Below are positions 34,556-44,034 of a stretch of 64,000 bases of DNA, in pieces. The translations under genes and the position numbers were made by a program. A model generated the notes under the pieces. It was given only the letters and a program-made list of their open reading frames with translations, did not search any database and was not told the origin of the DNA. Origin of the DNA: CAWHYG01 sp963833505 (GTDB lineage Bacteria; Eisenbacteria; RBG-16-71-46; CAIMUX01); assembly GCA_963833505.1 (NCBI GenBank), contig CAWHYG010000007.1, positions 2,232,001 to 2,296,000 of the forward strand. Reading direction: 5' to 3'. The stretch's first letter is position 1, and each line of letters opens with the position of its first letter.

Positions 34556-36290
34556 GCGGCTCTGGAACTACCTCAAGCCGTACTGGGGGCTCGAGCTTGG
34601 TACGTTCCTGACCATGGTGGTGTTGACCGGGCTCGCCATCGCGATGCCGATCGCCCTTCAGTACATGATCGACACCCTGATTCCACGATTGACCGCTTCC
34701 GCCCGGCCCGTCCGCATCGCGCCGGTCGTGACCTTCAGCGCTGTTCTGGTCGGCATCTACCTCGCCGACGTCCTGGCCTGCTGGGTGCGAGATTACCTCG
34801 CCGGCCGGGTCGGCGCCGGCATCATCCGGGACATGCGCTCGGAGCTCTACGCCCATCTGCAGCGGCTTTCGCTTCGCTTCTTCCATGAGCATCAGGTCGG
34901 CGAGATCATGTCCCGACTTCTCTCGGATGTGGGCCGGGTTCAGGACCTGCTCACCTCCACGCTGCTCATGCTCATCACCAATGCGCTCATGCTGCTGGCC
35001 ATCCTGGCGTACCTGATCCACACCAACTGGCTCTTGACCCTGGCGGCCGTCATCCCCGTGCCCTTGACCATTGTCTCGGCCAATCGGTTCGGGATCCGGC
35101 TGAACAGCCTGGCCTTCGACATCCAGAGAAAGCTCGCGGAACTCTCGGCCCGGATTCAGGAGGCGTTTCTTTCCATCAAGGTCATCAAGGCGTTCGGCCA
35201 GGAAGAAAGGGAACAACGGGGAATCGACGACGTCCTCGGCCGGCTGACCCGGGTCTACGTCCGGAACAGCGTCATGAGCTCGCTCGCGGCCAACGTCGTC
35301 CAGTTCGTCAACATGGTGGGCCCGATCGTCGTTCTGGGCTGGGGAGTCTATCTGGTCGCCGCCGGGACGATGAAGCTGGGCCAGCTCATCGCCTTCTACA
35401 TTCTCCTGACCTATCTCTACGGCCCCATCCACGGTCTGGCGCAAACCAGCATCCAGGTGCAGTCGGCCATGGCTTCGGTCGACCGGGTGTTCGAGTATCT
35501 GGACGTTCCCACCGCGGTTGCGGAAGCGCCCAGGCCGGTCACGATCGGCCGCCTGCGGGGCGAGATCGACTTCCAGGACGTGTCCTTCACCTACTCCGAC
35601 TCTGACTTCTCGCTGAACCACTTTTCGCTGCATATCCGCGCTGGAGAGAAGGTGGCCCTGGTCGGGCCTTCCGGCTCGGGCAAGACCAGCATCGCCAATC
35701 TGGTGATGCGATTTTTCGACCCTGACGCAGGAGCCGTCACGCTGGACGGGATCGACCTCCGGAGCCTTTCTCTTCGGTCGCTGCGAAGCGCCGTGTCCCT
35801 GGTCGAACAGGATCCGCTCCTGTTCAATGCCAGCATCGCCGAGAATCTCAAGTACGGTCGGCCGGAGGCGTCTCCGGCGGAGGTCGTAACCGCCGCGAAG
35901 GCAGCCGGTGTCCATGACTTCATCATGTCTCTGCCGAACGGCTATGACGGCGGAGTCGCCGAGCGCGGCGTGACGGTCTCAGGCGGCGAGAGGCAACGGA
36001 TCTGTCTGGCACGGGCGATCCTGGTCAATCCGCGGATCCTGATCCTGGACGAGGCGACGTCCGCCCTCGACTCGGCCACCGAGCATCTGATCCAGGAGTC
36101 GCTGCGCCGTGTTCTGGAGGACAAGACCGCCATCATCATCGCCCATCGATTGTCCACCGTGCGGTACGCCGACCGGATCGTGGTGCTGGAAGCCGGGAGG
36201 ATCGTCGCGGAGGGTACGCATGAGGATCTCATCGAGCGGTGTCCGGCCTACCGGGAGCTGGCGGCGCGGCAAATGCTCGTCAACGCGTGA
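34530..36290 (+). CDS. ABC exporter (fused TM and ATPase), probable peptide transporter
   Basis: 586 residues. Six membrane helices in residues 1-310 (LGTFLTMVVLTGLAIAMPIA, LLMLITNALMLLAILAYLI) and the HxxxxGEIMSRLLSDV intracellular loop are typical of MsbA/LmrA-type half exporters. The ATPase has Walker A GPSGSGKTS, signature VSGGERQR, Walker B ILILDEATSALD and switch His (IIIAHRLSTV). There is no C39 peptidase domain, so leader removal, if any, needs another protease. The start overlaps the previous gene by 26 bases. As the last gene of the cluster it is expected to export the matured peptide. Confidence 0.9.
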   Translation: MTLATGRHRRLWNYLKPYWGLELGTFLTMVVLTGLAIAMPIALQYMIDTLIPRLTASARPVRIAPVVTFSAVLVGIYLADVLACWVRDYLAGRVGAGIIRDMRSELYAHLQRLSLRFFHEHQVGEIMSRLLSDVGRVQDLLTSTLLMLITNALMLLAILAYLIHTNWLLTLAAVIPVPLTIVSANRFGIRLNSLAFDIQRKLAELSARIQEAFLSIKVIKAFGQEEREQRGIDDVLGRLTRVYVRNSVMSSLAANVVQFVNMVGPIVVLGWGVYLVAAGTMKLGQLIAFYILLTYLYGPIHGLAQTSIQVQSAMASVDRVFEYLDVPTAVAEAPRPVTIGRLRGEIDFQDVSFTYSDSDFSLNHFSLHIRAGEKVALVGPSGSGKTSIANLVMRFFDPDAGAVTLDGIDLRSLSLRSLRSAVSLVEQDPLLFNASIAENLKYGRPEASPAEVVTAAKAAGVHDFIMSLPNGYDGGVAERGVTVSGGERQRICLARAILVNPRILILDEATSALDSATEHLIQESLRRVLEDKTAIIIAHRLSTVRYADRIVVLEAGRIVAEGTHEDLIERCPAYRELAARQMLVNA

Positions 36291-36362
36291 GGCTGCGGAA
36301 GCGCTGTCTCCGATGCGGGGTAGGGGCGCGGCCCTTTCCCTGCGGACCTCTCAGAATGACCA

Positions 36363-37433
36363 TCAGCTCTCCGGCAGGGTGAACCCGCGCGTGATCCTCT
36401 CCCGCACCGGCCTCCCGGTCAGGGTGCCGACAATCCGGTCCACGTGCGCGTGAGCGTTCTCGATGAAGAGCCGGAAATGATGCTGCGTCCCGGCGGCCGC
36501 AGTGCCGGCCACGAAGATGCCCGGCACGTTCGTCTCCATCGTCTCCGGATTGTACACCGGCCCCTGGTTCTCCCCCTCCAGCGCGACCCCCGCCATGGAG
36601 AAAAGCCGCGTGTCACAGACATAGCCGACCAGAAGCAGCACGAAGTCCGCCGGCACCCGGACCCTTTCCTCTCCGTCCGTGCGCTTCAGCGCCACATCGG
36701 AGGGAGTGATCTCAACCGGCACGGTCCCGGGATGGAACGCGATGTGGCCCTGGCGGATGAAGGACTCGATCTCGGGAAGAAGCCAGTACTTGACTGATCT
36801 CGGGTCGAAGTCGCCCCGGCGATAGCTCAGGCACACCCGGGCTCCGGCCCGATGACAGCGGATCGCCGCCTCCACCGCCGAGTTCCGGCCGCCGACGATG
36901 AGGAGCCGCGTCCGGAAGTAACGGTGCGGCTCGTCGAAGACATGCGAGACGTGAGGCAGGTCCTCTCCCGGGATTCCGAGACGGCGCGGGGCTGCCATGT
37001 CTCCGGTGGCCAGAACGATCCGGCGGCAGGCGACGGCATCTTGGACGCCGCGGCGGTTCGTGCGGACGATGAAACCCTCAGATGCCCCCGCGCGCTCCGT
37101 CGTTCCCGATCGCGAAACGCCACGGCTTTCGATCGCCGTGACCTCCTCATAGGTCCGGATCGACAGGTCGAACTGCTCGACAATGCCTCTCAGGTAGGCC
37201 AGGTACTCCTCCCGCGTCGCCTTGGACTGGTCGGGAGTCACGAGCGGAACTCCGGCGATGGCGATCCGCTCCGGCGAGCTGAAGAACCGCACCTGGTGCG
37301 GGAACCCACTGATCGTGTGTCCCACCTGGCGCGCCTCGAAGTGGAGATAGTCGACGCCGGCAGCTTTGAGCTCCACCGCCAGCTCCAACCCGATCGGCCC
37401 GGCTCCGATGATGACGACATCGGTCTTGTTCAT
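36363..37433 (-). CDS. YpdA-like FAD/NAD(P)-binding disulfide reductase family protein
   Basis: The start at 37433 gives MNKTDVVIIGAGPIGLELAV, a FAD-binding GxGxxG at the N-terminus; the longer frame adds unlike sequence. The protein is 356 residues. A second dinucleotide motif appears as LLIVGGRNSAVEAAIRCHRA, and GIFVAGTAA closes the FAD site. Lines such as GHTISGFPHQVRFFSSPERI and ATREEYLAYLRGIVEQF follow the YpdA (bacillithiol disulfide reductase) pattern. There is no CxxC redox pair, as in YpdA. It converges on the RiPP exporter, with 72 bases between stops. A role with thiols or with the Cys peptide is only a guess. Confidence 0.78.
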   Translation of the reverse strand: MNKTDVVIIGAGPIGLELAVELKAAGVDYLHFEARQVGHTISGFPHQVRFFSSPERIAIAGVPLVTPDQSKATREEYLAYLRGIVEQFDLSIRTYEEVTAIESRGVSRSGTTERAGASEGFIVRTNRRGVQDAVACRRIVLATGDMAAPRRLGIPGEDLPHVSHVFDEPHRYFRTRLLIVGGRNSAVEAAIRCHRAGARVCLSYRRGDFDPRSVKYWLLPEIESFIRQGHIAFHPGTVPVEITPSDVALKRTDGEERVRVPADFVLLLVGYVCDTRLFSMAGVALEGENQGPVYNPETMETNVPGIFVAGTAAAGTQHHFRLFIENAHAHVDRIVGTLTGRPVRERITRGFTLPES

Positions 37434-37611
37434 TCCGGCCATCCGCAATTGTGAACCAGTTCTGCCGCCTGGACATCCGAAAGTCTGGCCGAGCGAGAGC
37501 CAGTTCCCAGGCCATCCCCGCCTCTCGTCGATGAACATGGCCGAAATCGCCTGTTCGCCCAAGTCATGCTCAACGCCTGTCTCCAACCCCGGCCAAAGTC
37601 ATGCTCCCTGC

Positions 37612-39468
37612 TTATCCACGGGCCGACACCGATTCAGTCAACGGCCCCACCTGCGTCCCGGCGGAGCTTGCCAGCCGCGAAAGACAGGGCACCAGACCGA
37701 TCGCGGCCAGCACCAGCGCCACCTGGATGAGACCATATACGCTGGCGATACCGATACGGGCGCCGTAAAGCTCGTTGTTGATGGCGATCGACAGAGGCAC
37801 GTTGCGCGGCGTGTAGAGCAGGATCGAGGCGACGAACTCCCCGACTCCGTCGACGAAGGCCAGAAGCGTTCCGGCCATGATTCCCGGCAGGAGCAGCGGC
37901 CAGAGCACCCGGCGGAACGTCGTAAGTCCGTTCGCGCCGAGCGAGCGACCGGCTTCTTCCAGCGAGGGATCGAACTGCGCGAGCGAGGCCGAGGTCGAAC
38001 GGAAGATGAGCGGCGAGAACCTGACGAAATACGCCAGAGGCACGATCCAGTAGGTGCCGACCAGCACCCGGCCGAAGCCGAACGGACTCGGATGCGAGAA
38101 GGCGGAAATCAAGTTCACGGCGACGACGGTCCCCGGCAGCGCCCACGAGAGCATCATCCCGACTTCCAGGATCCCGCGGCCGCGGAAAGAGTACCGTCCC
38201 AAGGCGTAGGCGGCGGCCACGCCCAGGATCATGGCGGCGAGCACCGCCAGTCCGCTCATCTGGAGCGAGGTGAGGACCGGCTTGAGCGCGCCGGAATCCC
38301 TGGCCAGCGCGAGGAAGTTGTCGAAGGTATACGCCCCGGGCAGGATTCCGAGACGCCACGATCCCTCCCGGGCAAAGGCCAGAAGGGCGATGAGCAGGAT
38401 CGGAGAGAGCAGGATCAAGGTGAGCAGGACGACGGCGGCCAGGACCGCCGCCTGCACCGGGCGCGATTGGACCGGGGTCGGCCGCCGCGCGCCGCCCTTC
38501 GAGAGGATGCGGTACAGGCTCCGTCCCTCGAGCCGGCGCAGGATCACCAGGAAAAGGATCGAAATGCCCGCGAGCACCGTGGCGATGACCGCGGCCATCT
38601 GGGAATCGCCATTGGTCTTGGCCAGCACGATCTGGCGCGTCATCACCGAGTCCCAGCCGAAGAGCAGGGGCGCCGTATAAGACGACATGGCCGACATGAA
38701 GGTCAGGACGGCCCCGCTGATGATCGCCGGGGTCAGCAACGGGAAAAGCACCCGCCTCCAGGTAAGGATCCGCGAGGCTCCCAGGGAACGGGACGCTTCT
38801 TCCAGCGAGACGTCCAGATTTCCCAGCGCCGCAGCCGCGGACATGTAGAAGTAGGGATACATCGTGAAGGTGTGCACGATGAGCACTCCTCCGAAACCGG
38901 AAACGGAGACGCTCGCCGCGTCGAGACCGATCAGGTCATGGAGGAGGCGCGGAACGACCCCGCCCAGGCCGAACAGGAGGACGAAGGCCTCGACTCCCAT
39001 CAGCGGGGGCAGGGCGATCGGCAGCAGGACCAGGATTCCGCAGAAACGGCGGAGCGGAAACGTGAACCGGTGGAGCAGGATCGCCAGCGCAAGGCCCACG
39101 ATGCCGGCGCCGGCGACCGAGGCGATGGAAATGCCGACCGAGCCGAGGATCGAGCGACCCTCAGCGCTCCGCCAGAGCGCGAAGAATCGGGCATAGGCTC
39201 CGGCGGTCAGGCCGCCTTCGGAATTCCGGAAGCCGGCTCGGAGCGTCGACCACATCGGACCCACGCCATAGCCCCAGAGGACGGCAGCCACCGCCGCCAG
39301 CAGAAGGATCCCGGCGAGGTGACGGCGCAGGCGCCTCGCCCTCGCGTGCCGGCCACCTGAGCCGGACCGGATCCGATCTTCTTCTCCGGGACGGAGATTT
39401 CCCGCGTCGACGTCGTTGGCGTCTTTCAGGATCGACCGGGATCCGGGCTCAATCCGAAGCGGTGACAT
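37612..39468 (-). CDS. Iron(III)-type ABC transporter permease, two fused halves
   Basis: 618 residues from the start at 39468, 17 bases after the ATPase gene. The two homologous halves each have an EAA loop (LEEASRSLGASRILTWRRVL and LEEAGRSLGANGLTTFRRVL), as in FbpB/SfuB and ThiP. About twelve membrane helices are seen. An upstream in-frame ATG at 39714 would overlap the ATPase and is rejected. Together with the next two genes it makes a complete binding-protein-dependent importer. Substrate by family: ferric iron, less likely thiamine, polyamine or phosphonate. Confidence 0.85.
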   Translation of the reverse strand: MSPLRIEPGSRSILKDANDVDAGNLRPGEEDRIRSGSGGRHARARRLRRHLAGILLLAAVAAVLWGYGVGPMWSTLRAGFRNSEGGLTAGAYARFFALWRSAEGRSILGSVGISIASVAGAGIVGLALAILLHRFTFPLRRFCGILVLLPIALPPLMGVEAFVLLFGLGGVVPRLLHDLIGLDAASVSVSGFGGVLIVHTFTMYPYFYMSAAAALGNLDVSLEEASRSLGASRILTWRRVLFPLLTPAIISGAVLTFMSAMSSYTAPLLFGWDSVMTRQIVLAKTNGDSQMAAVIATVLAGISILFLVILRRLEGRSLYRILSKGGARRPTPVQSRPVQAAVLAAVVLLTLILLSPILLIALLAFAREGSWRLGILPGAYTFDNFLALARDSGALKPVLTSLQMSGLAVLAAMILGVAAAYALGRYSFRGRGILEVGMMLSWALPGTVVAVNLISAFSHPSPFGFGRVLVGTYWIVPLAYFVRFSPLIFRSTSASLAQFDPSLEEAGRSLGANGLTTFRRVLWPLLLPGIMAGTLLAFVDGVGEFVASILLYTPRNVPLSIAINNELYGARIGIASVYGLIQVALVLAAIGLVPCLSRLASSAGTQVGPLTESVSARG

Positions 39469-39485
39469 GACGGCCGGATCCTCTC

Positions 39486-40622
39486 TCACTCCGAAGCGGT
39501 GACATAGGCCTCGGCCAGATTGGGGATCAGCCCGACATTCTCTCCCACCGGCGGCGCCGAGCTTCTGCCGCCCAGATCGACCGTCAGCCGTCCCAGGGCA
39601 CTCTCGGCTTCCACGCGAACGATCGCGCCGTGGTATTCCGAGCTCACGACCGTCGCCGAGATGGCGCCGGCCTCGGAAGGAGAACCCAGCGTGAACTTCT
39701 CCGCGCGCAGACAAAGGACGGCGCGTCCCGTCGTCGGCCCGTGAGGCAAAGTCGTAGTTTCCGAAAACTCCCGGCGCACGCGCTCCGCCACTCGCTCTGC
39801 GGCCACGTCCCAGCGACGCCCGGTGGCATCTGTGAAAGCCGACGATGAAGAGAGGTTCGATGCCGGCATGACCGGCCCCGACGATGCGGCAGTGACCTCG
39901 ATCAGATTGTTCCGCCCCACGAAAGAGGCCACAAATCGGGTCTGGGGCCGCTCATAGATCGAACGGGGATCCCCCACCTGCTCCACCCGTCCGTGATTCA
40001 TGACGGCGAGACGGGTGCTGAGAGCCATCGCCTCGGCTTGATCGTGGGTCACGTAGATCGTGGTCACGCCGGTTTGGCGCTGGATCCTCCGCAGCAGGCC
40101 GCGCGTCTCCTCCCGCAGCTTCGCGTCCAGGTTGGACAGAGGCTCGTCGAGCAGGAGAAGCCTCGGACGGATGACCAGCGCGCGCGCCAACGCCACCCGC
40201 TGCTGCTGTCCGCCGGAGAGCCGGTCGATCCGCGCCGTCAGGTGTCGATCAAGTCCGACCTGCGCCAGCGCCTCCTCAACCCTGAGCCGGATCTGATTCC
40301 GCGGCAGCCGCCGCGTCTCCAGGCCGAAGGCGACGTTGCCGAAGACGTTCAGATGCGGGAAGAGCGCGTAGTTCTGGAAGACCAGGCCCAGGTCGCGGGC
40401 GTCGGGCGCCACGCTCGTAAGGTCGCGATCACCCAGCCGGACCTCGCCGGCGGTCGGCTCCTCGAACCCGGCGATCATGCGGAGTGTGGTCGATTTCCCG
40501 CAGCCGGAGGGTCCCAGCAACGTGAACAGCTCGCCCTCTTGCATCCGGAGATCGAGTGGACCGATGGTCGGACCGCCGTGGGGAAAGGTCTTAGTCAATC
40601 CGACCAGCGAGAGGTCAGCCAT
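39486..40622 (-). CDS. Iron(III)/polyamine-type ABC transporter ATPase
   Basis: 378 residues. Walker A GPSGCGKST, Q-loop VFQNYALFPHLNVFGNVAFG, signature LSGGQQQRVALARAL, Walker B LLLLDEPLSNLDAKLRE and switch His (TIYVTHDQAEAM) are all intact. The C-terminal ~130 residues hold a TOBE-like domain (FVGRNNLIEVTA, VLCLRAEKFTLG). The start lies 8 bases inside the binding-protein gene, consistent with an operon order of binding protein, ATPase, permease. Confidence 0.9.
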   Translation of the reverse strand: MADLSLVGLTKTFPHGGPTIGPLDLRMQEGELFTLLGPSGCGKSTTLRMIAGFEEPTAGEVRLGDRDLTSVAPDARDLGLVFQNYALFPHLNVFGNVAFGLETRRLPRNQIRLRVEEALAQVGLDRHLTARIDRLSGGQQQRVALARALVIRPRLLLLDEPLSNLDAKLREETRGLLRRIQRQTGVTTIYVTHDQAEAMALSTRLAVMNHGRVEQVGDPRSIYERPQTRFVASFVGRNNLIEVTAASSGPVMPASNLSSSSAFTDATGRRWDVAAERVAERVRREFSETTTLPHGPTTGRAVLCLRAEKFTLGSPSEAGAISATVVSSEYHGAIVRVEAESALGRLTVDLGGRSSAPPVGENVGLIPNLAEAYVTASE

Positions 40623-41770
40623 GCCGCTCGCGGCCCTTGCCCTTGATGTTGCTCTGCCAGTAGGCCATCCACTCCTTCTCGTGCGCGGCGACCTCGCTCC
40701 AGTCCACCTCCAGGGTCTTGAGATGAACTCCGGCCAGCCATTCCGGTGTGTTCCCCGACGTCTTCCCCGCCGGAATCTGGTAATACCGGGCGCAGAGATC
40801 GGCCTGCGTCTTGGGGTCGAGCAGGAAGTCCTCGAACTTCCGGGCCGCCGCCTCCTGGGATGGATTGGCGATGACGCCGACGCCGTCGCTCAGGGTCGGC
40901 GCTCCGCTCGCCGGCATGACATAACCCCAGGGGCGGTGATTGGTGATCGACTGGATGAACACGTCCTGGAGGTTCCAGAGGGTGATCTCGCCGATGCCGC
41001 GGTCGAGCTTCAGATAGAGATCGTTGGGATTGGCCGCGTAGTTGACCGTATTGGCGTCGAGACGAAGCAGATCGTCATAGCCGGCATCCGGCTTTCCCTC
41101 CGCCTTCCAGCGCCGGTAGATGAAGGCGTCGAAGATCGACCGCATGGTGCCGGACACCAGCACGTCGCGGATGACGATCTTCCCCCGCCAGCGCGGATCC
41201 AGCAAGTCGGACCAGTCTTTCGGCGCATCCTCGGCCTTGACCAGGTCCTGGTTGTAGATGATCACTTCGGGCAAGAGGATCTCGGCCCACCATCTTCGCT
41301 CCGGGTCGCGGTACTGCGGATTGAAATCCGTCGTGTCGAGCGTCGCCGGCGTGTACGGCTCCAGCAGAATGTTCCCGCGCGAGCTGGGACAGGGTTTGCG
41401 GCGTCCCTCCCCACAGGAATCCGCCCTGGGGATTTCCACTCTCCGCCCGGATGCGATCGACCGAATCCTGCGCCCCCAGGATGAGGTATTGCACGTTTCC
41501 GGCATACTCCGGAAACTGCCCGGTGAATTCCGCCATCACGGACTTGACTTCGCCCTCGTCGCGGCTGGTATAGATCGTGAGGTTCTGAGAGCCCGCGAGC
41601 GCGGCCGGAGCGCGTCCAACCGGCAAGAGTGCGCCCAGTCCGGCGAGCACCAGCACGACGGCTTGGAGCCTGCCGGCGACGGCCCGACGCACATCGACAC
41701 CAGCTCCGAACTCCGGACGGAGCGAACGGGCGCTCCTGGTTCGGTCGTTCCCCATCAGCCCTCGTCTCAT
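40615..41770 (-). CDS. Iron(III)-type periplasmic substrate-binding protein, one frame break
   Basis: The N-terminal signal region is followed by SQNLTIYTSRDEGEVKSVMA, the usual start of FbpA/AfuA-like proteins, then GGFLWGGTPQTLSQLAREH. The frame changes at 41365-41371 (CAGAATG on the plus strand) and continues LLEPYTPATLDTTDF, YNQDLV, PKDWSDLLDPRWRGKIVI, ending before the ATPase. Removing one base gives AREHLLEPYTP, exactly the family's expected sequence, and a 384-residue protein. The start is uncertain (41770 or the next Met). The protein is probably intact in the organism. Confidence 0.8.
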
Positions 41771-41874
41771 CCCTGACTCCGCATGATCCGATTCTTCTCC
41801 GACATCCTTCTCACTGCCCCTTGCCCCTCAACCGCGTTGTCCTTCTTTCCGGTGTCGCGGCCATCGCACGCCCG

Positions 41875-42846
41875 TCAAGGTCGTCCCTCCGCATCGGGAT
41901 AGGTCAGCTCGGGATAGTGGTTCACCGCCAGCTCGTCGAAGAGCCGCCGGGTTCGGGCGCGGCCGGAGGCCGGATTGACGTCGAAGTACCAATAATCCTC
42001 CAGGTCCCCGGCGTTCATGGCCAGTTGCATCGTCCCCTGGGATTTCTGCTCCGCGATCTCCCAGTTGACGATGACCTTGTAGTTGAGGGCATGCCTGAAA
42101 CCGAAGCTCTGCGTGCGATCAAAGCTGTAGGTCGGCGCGCCGTCGCTCACCCGCGTTTCGGGATATCCCGCAAGCTGCGTGAATCGCGTGGTGTCGGGCA
42201 CGCCCTTCCTCGATTCAGAAAGGGCCAGGACGATCGGGCGGGCGGTTGTGTCCGGCAAGGCCTGCACGGCCCGGAGCGCCAGGACGCAAGCCGCCTTGTG
42301 GTGGCCATGTGTCGACGGCGTGGGAAGCAACGTGAAGAGAAAATCGTAGCGTTCCTTGCGCAAGAGTCCGTCCAAGCCCTTGAGGACGAGGGGAACGTCC
42401 CAGAGGCTGTCGAGAGGTTCCTGGATGCTCAAGGTGTAGCGGGCATCCTTCTGATCGAAGAACGTATAATGCCGGATCCCCAGGATGGCTCCGGCGGCCT
42501 GCAGCTCCTGTCGGCGGATGCGCGGCAGGTTCTTCCGGCCGACAACCTCATCGGTCAGGTTCAGGTGATAGTATTCGTTCGCCAGGGTGGAGTACTTGTA
42601 GCCGCCCTGGCCGTCCGTGATGACCGCGAGATCCACGGTTCCGTGAAGGTCATGGGTGATCTTGTAGACCGCGGCGGCACATGCGGTCTCGTCGTCCGGA
42701 TGGGCCTCGACGATGAGCACGCGGGGCGGCGTGTCCGGGAAGCGGGCGGCCGCCGGGGAGCTGCAGACCGCCACCAGCGCGGCGGCCGCAAGAAGGCCAA
42801 CCGGCAACCGGAGGAAACTCCGGTTGAAACAACACCTCAACGTCAT
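41875..42846 (-). CDS. Secreted PIG-L family deacetylase
   Basis: 323 residues from the ATG at 42846, chosen for GGAGGT upstream and because a signal peptide (LPVGLLAAAALVAVCSSPAA) follows. The zinc-site motif AHPDDE (VLIVEAHPDDETACAAAVY) and the later H-x-x-H region (PSTHGHHKAACVLAL) identify the LmbE/PIG-L fold, which removes N-acetyl groups from GlcNAc-type sugars. Export suggests it acts on envelope or external glycans. It lies about 100 bases upstream of the binding-protein gene on the same strand but probably has a separate role. Confidence 0.82.
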   Translation of the reverse strand: MTLRCCFNRSFLRLPVGLLAAAALVAVCSSPAAARFPDTPPRVLIVEAHPDDETACAAAVYKITHDLHGTVDLAVITDGQGGYKYSTLANEYYHLNLTDEVVGRKNLPRIRRQELQAAGAILGIRHYTFFDQKDARYTLSIQEPLDSLWDVPLVLKGLDGLLRKERYDFLFTLLPTPSTHGHHKAACVLALRAVQALPDTTARPIVLALSESRKGVPDTTRFTQLAGYPETRVSDGAPTYSFDRTQSFGFRHALNYKVIVNWEIAEQKSQGTMQLAMNAGDLEDYWYFDVNPASGRARTRRLFDELAVNHYPELTYPDAEGRP

Positions 42847-42935
42847 CAGACCTCCATCTTGGCACCGATCGCGCACCCTCTCCTTCGCGGCACCCGGCCG
42901 TTGGCGACCACCATACGCCAACGTCCGCACCCTGT

Positions 42936-43095
42936 TCAGGACTCCGCCGTCTCGCCGCGCCATTCCACCGCGACGATGCGCTGGCCGTTGACCTTCACCG
43001 CCGCGTCCGACGCCAGGTACACCGCCGGCGGTCCCATCACGCTCGGATCGATCAACTTTCCGAGCATCGATTCCGGGATCGAGTCGGGAATCCCT
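42936..43095 (-). pseudogene. Short-chain dehydrogenase remnant (C-terminal end)
   Basis: The frame reads IPESMLGKLIDPSVMGPPAV and then YLASDAAVKVNGQRIVAVEW, followed by a short tail to a stop. This is the last strand and dimer region of SDR enzymes (P-x-x-V-x-x-P-x-x-Y/W-L-A-S-D-x-x-x-x-V-x-G-Q). The catalytic Tyr-x-x-x-Lys and Rossmann part are missing upstream, where the frame becomes Arg/Gly-rich noise. Confidence 0.55.
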
Positions 43096-43406
43096 GGCCC
43101 ATGGTACCGCGGCCAATGGCGCAACCCAAGATCTCTGCCGCTGTCGAACGGCCACTCGTCGGGCGCTCGGCCGCCACGGTGCGGGCCGGTACGGATCCTG
43201 GCCCGCCCGGACTGGCCGGCATCCGCGTGGGTTGGCCCGCGGGCCCGCCCGGAGAATCGGAATGGCCTCCTGCCGTGATCGAACGTGAAGCGTGGTTCGC
43301 CGCCTTTGTTCCTTCTGGCCAAGCTCTCCTGTATTCTGAGTGAATCCGATCCCGTTCAGACGCCCGGGACTGTGGGGATATCGACCAAGAGGAGGAGCTT
43401 CATTCC

Positions 43407-43874
43407 ATGAGTTCGAAGACGTTTGAAACCACGATTTGGAAGGACGGCTCGATGTGCTTCATCCCCTTGACCTTCGATCCCAAACCGGTTTTTGGAAAGG
43501 TCCGCGCGCCGGTCAAGGTCACGATCAACGGATACACCTTTCGAAGCACGATCGCGGCCATGGGTGGGCCGCCTTGCATTCCGTTGCGCAAGAGCCATCG
43601 CGAGGCGGCGGGACTGGATGGAGGTGAGACGCTTCGGGTGCGGCTTGAGCTCGACCTCGAGAAGCGAGAGGTCAAGCCGCCAGCCGACTTCGTCAAGGCG
43701 CTGAAAGCCGCGCCGCCGGCCTGGGAGCGATGGGGACAGCTCAGCTACACGCATCAGCGCGAGCATGTGGAAGCATTGGAAAAGGCCATCAAGCCCGAAA
43801 CCCGCGCCCGCCGGCTGGAGATCTCGGTCGAAGCGATCCGGCTTCGGCCGGAACGAAGCGCAGGCGGCAAGTAG
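43407..43874 (+). CDS. DUF1905/YdeI-like protein
   Basis: 155 residues, preceded by AAGAGGAGG. Residues 1-95 (FETTIWKDGSMCFIPLTFDP, PVKVTINGYTFRSTIAAMGG, PLRKSHREAAGLDGGETLRV) match the DUF1905 beta-barrel. The C-terminal helices (PPAWERWGQLSYTHQREHVE) match the YdeI/OmpD-associated tail, in which S-x-T-x-x-x-x-H/Y is conserved. Such proteins are small cytosolic factors of unclear function, sometimes called bacteriocin-protection-like. It is a single gene, with no operon partner visible. Confidence 0.82.
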   Translation: MSSKTFETTIWKDGSMCFIPLTFDPKPVFGKVRAPVKVTINGYTFRSTIAAMGGPPCIPLRKSHREAAGLDGGETLRVRLELDLEKREVKPPADFVKALKAAPPAWERWGQLSYTHQREHVEALEKAIKPETRARRLEISVEAIRLRPERSAGGK

Positions 43875-44005
43875 GCGCCCAGGCTCGACGCCTGGTACTG
43901 GCCACTTCCCGGCGCATCGCCGATCCTCCGCGATCTGGATGAATGAATCCGCCGCGGCCGTCCAGCCGATCGATGGTTGAACCCTCCGCCGCCGTCTTAT
44001 TGAGA

Positions 44006-44034
44006 TTGACTGCGTCCCCCAGTAGGTCTATCCT
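44006..44034 (+). promoter_or_regulatory. Probable promoter of large secreted protein gene
   Basis: TTGACT, 17-bp spacer, TATCCT. It is about 335 bases upstream of the GTG at 44371. No other coding sequence is supported between 43875 and 44370. Confidence 0.5.

Larger units (their letters stand above)
28573..36290 (+). other. Candidate RiPP biosynthetic gene cluster
   Basis: A single-strand run of promoter, 34-residue Cys-rich peptide, hairpin, two SPASM radical SAM enzymes, two B12-binding radical SAM enzymes and one ABC exporter. Coupling is tight: the SPASM genes overlap as ATGA, and the exporter overlaps the last maturase by 26 bases. Such a set is expected for a peptide that is cross-linked, methylated or otherwise modified at carbon and then exported. 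No C39 peptidase, YcaO, lanthipeptide enzyme or stand-alone leader-recognition protein is present. I cannot match the set to a named RiPP class. Confidence 0.75.

Noticed and set aside
37366..39360. 664-codon plus-strand frame opposite the ABC permease
   Set aside because: Composition is low-complexity (Arg, Gln, Glu, Asp, Gly), with no domain, and it mirrors a clear permease gene.
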